Both the position numbers and the translations under genes were made by a program. A stretch of DNA of 64,000 nt from JAKQDH01 sp029558835 (GTDB lineage: Bacteria; Planctomycetota; Phycisphaerae; UBA1845), in the NCBI GenBank assembly GCA_035356615.1, contig DAOQSN010000027.1, forward strand, positions 12,270 to 76,269, read 5' to 3'. The notes below the pieces were generated by a model. The model made no database searches, was not told the origin of the DNA, and saw only the letters and a program-made list of their open reading frames with translations. Shown one piece after another: positions 62,770-64,000 of the stretch. The stretch's first letter is position 1. The number at the start of each line of letters is the position of its first letter.

Positions 62770-64000
62770 ATGGCGCAGGTGCTCTACCATCCAGGCGATG
62801 CCGCAGGTGCCGTCCTGGCCGCCGCTCCGGGGTCGGGGCTGCTGCTGGGGTTGATGCTGCTGGCGGCGATCGTGGGGGGATACGCGGCCCACGTGCTGCG
62901 GGTGCCGCGGCTGATCGGGTTTCTGCTGGCCGGTGTGGCGCTGCGGGCGATTCTCCACGCGGAACACGTGCCGGCGGAGGAGGAAGCGCTGGCGGCGGCC
63001 GCCAAGCCCCTGGAGGTCCTGCGTGACCTGGCACTCGGCATCATCCTGTTCGCGCTCGGGGCGGTCTTTGAGCGCACCCACCTGCGGGTCGTCTGGCGCC
63101 GGGCGCTGCACATCAGCCTCTGTGAGATCGGCGCGGTCGTGTTGGCGGTCGGGGTCGGTTGCGGTGTAGTTGCCGCTCTGACGCAACCGGAATATGGCTG
63201 GGCAGGGAACCTGGCGCTGGTCTCCTGCCTGGCGCTGGCGTGCATCGAGACGGCCCCGGCGGCCACCTTGTACGTCCTGCGTGAGTACCAGGCCCGGGGG
63301 CCCAACACGGACACGATCCTGACGTTGGTCGGGTTGGCGGCCGTCGCCTGCATCACGTTGTTCAGCCTGAACTTCGTGGTGCTGGCGGCCGCCGGCGTCA
63401 TCGAGACGACGCAGGCCATCGGGCAGCATCCGTGGCTGAACCTCTGCCTGACGACGCTGGGCAGCGTGGGGCTGGGGGTGTTGTTCGGCCTGGCGTTGAG
63501 CGTGGCGCATACGCGTCTCGCGTTGACCGACGTGATGTTGCTGTTCTTCGCCCTGATGATCGCGCTGGGGGCGGGGGAGAAGTGGCTGCTGACGCGGATC
63601 GGGGCTTCGTACAGCTTCCTGCTGCTGGCCCTGACGGCGGGAGCGTTGTTCGTCAACGTGGCGTTGGAGCCGCAGAAACTCCAGGCGGCCCTGGACACCA
63701 TCAGCGCGCCGATCTTTGCCGGGTTCTTCGTCATGGCGGGTTATCACCTGCACGTGGAAGAGCTGGGGCTGATCGGCTGGCTGGGTGTCACCTACCTTGT
63801 CTGCCGCTGTGTCGGCAAGATCGTCGGTTGTCGCCTGGGGCGACGCTGGGCGGGTGAGCAGCAACACCTGTCGGGCCAACTCGGTAGCGCCCTGTTGTGT
63901 CAGGCGGCCATCGGCATCGGGCTGGTCGCCTTCGTCCAGCGTACCTGGGACCACGCGCTGGCCCGCCAGTTCAGCACCATCATCCTGGGTGGCGTCGTGG
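62770..64000 (+). CDS. Kef/NhaP-type cation:proton antiporter (3' end outside window)
   Basis: The partial protein (410 residues visible) is almost entirely transmembrane helices. It begins LLLGLMLLAAIVGGYAAHVLRVPRLIGFLLAGVALRAIL and continues with LRDLALGIILFALGAVFE and similar segments, the arrangement of the CPA2 sodium/proton exchanger (Na_H_Exchanger) family. RVPRLIGFLLAGV and LALGIILFALGAVF resemble the first and second core repeats. The ATG at 62770 has GGAAGG about eight bases upstream. Which ion it moves cannot be decided. The frame is still open at the right edge. Confidence 0.85.
   Translation, partial: MAQVLYHPGDAAGAVLAAAPGSGLLLGLMLLAAIVGGYAAHVLRVPRLIGFLLAGVALRAILHAEHVPAEEEALAAAAKPLEVLRDLALGIILFALGAVFERTHLRVVWRRALHISLCEIGAVVLAVGVGCGVVAALTQPEYGWAGNLALVSCLALACIETAPAATLYVLREYQARGPNTDTILTLVGLAAVACITLFSLNFVVLAAAGVIETTQAIGQHPWLNLCLTTLGSVGLGVLFGLALSVAHTRLALTDVMLLFFALMIALGAGEKWLLTRIGASYSFLLLALTAGALFVNVALEPQKLQAALDTISAPIFAGFFVMAGYHLHVEELGLIGWLGVTYLVCRCVGKIVGCRLGRRWAGEQQHLSGQLGSALLCQAAIGIGLVAFVQRTWDHALARQFSTIILGGVV

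Overview
The window is a GC-rich, chromosomal, core-genome stretch carrying about 50 protein genes and one tRNA. Planctomycetota is the best guess for the organism (inference). Signs are: a secreted peptidase ending in a dockerin-like GDFDGDGDVDLADF repeat; small membrane proteins starting with an FCPRCGYDLRG zinc ribbon; clusters of tiny Cys-rich secreted proteins; weak Shine-Dalgarno use with many GTG/TTG starts; and spacers crowded with palindromic repeats. No phage, plasmid, transposase or CRISPR array is visible.

Layout. 1-9.3 kb: miaB (cut by the window edge), a cytidylate-kinase-like protein, three small secreted Cys proteins, mtnA, purE, a methyltransferase, fabI, tRNA-Lys(CTT) and an HD-like protein. 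9.5-15 kb: a DUF2007/zinc-ribbon protein, a 7Fe ferredoxin, a pseudouridine-synthase/methyltransferase fusion, larB and nnrD. 15-30 kb: a PpiD-like anchored protein divergent from topA, a GxxExxY protein between repeats, an M14 carboxypeptidase, murA, prmC, a lipoprotein and a tRNA-binding protein. 29.5-40.6 kb: manA, serS, a DUF4139 protein, an M28 peptidase, an HDOD protein, lgt and panC. 40.9-48 kb: an ECF sigma/anti-sigma/STN-like unit, then a large lipase-like + CHAT protease gene and a lipoprotein. 48-54 kb: a DnaJ-type zinc protein, pseudo-receiver-groES-groEL, and a secreted alpha/beta hydrolase. 54-64 kb: the run cdsA-phoH-pgpH-ybeY-(nitrilase-like)-corC, a zinc-ribbon membrane protein and a Kef/NhaP-type antiporter cut by the right edge.

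Most genes are housekeeping: tRNA modification and charging, purine, fatty acid, peptidoglycan, phospholipid, pantothenate and lipoprotein biogenesis. Three things stand out. First, dispersed palindromic elements: family A (3 copies, about 135 bp), family B (6 copies, about 100-170 bp, all between co-directional genes and one splitting groES from groEL), a C-rich hairpin family that has also entered miaB in frame, a 27-bp tandem repeat, and inverted repeats around the GxxExxY gene. Second, several recognisable enzyme folds have lost a catalytic or metal-binding residue (RluA-like Asp to Gly, HD to AD, a nitrilase-like protein without its first Glu, a receiver without its phospho-Asp, YbeY His to Asp). 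Third, the single-gene lipase/CHAT-protease fusion is the best candidate for an unusual effector protein.
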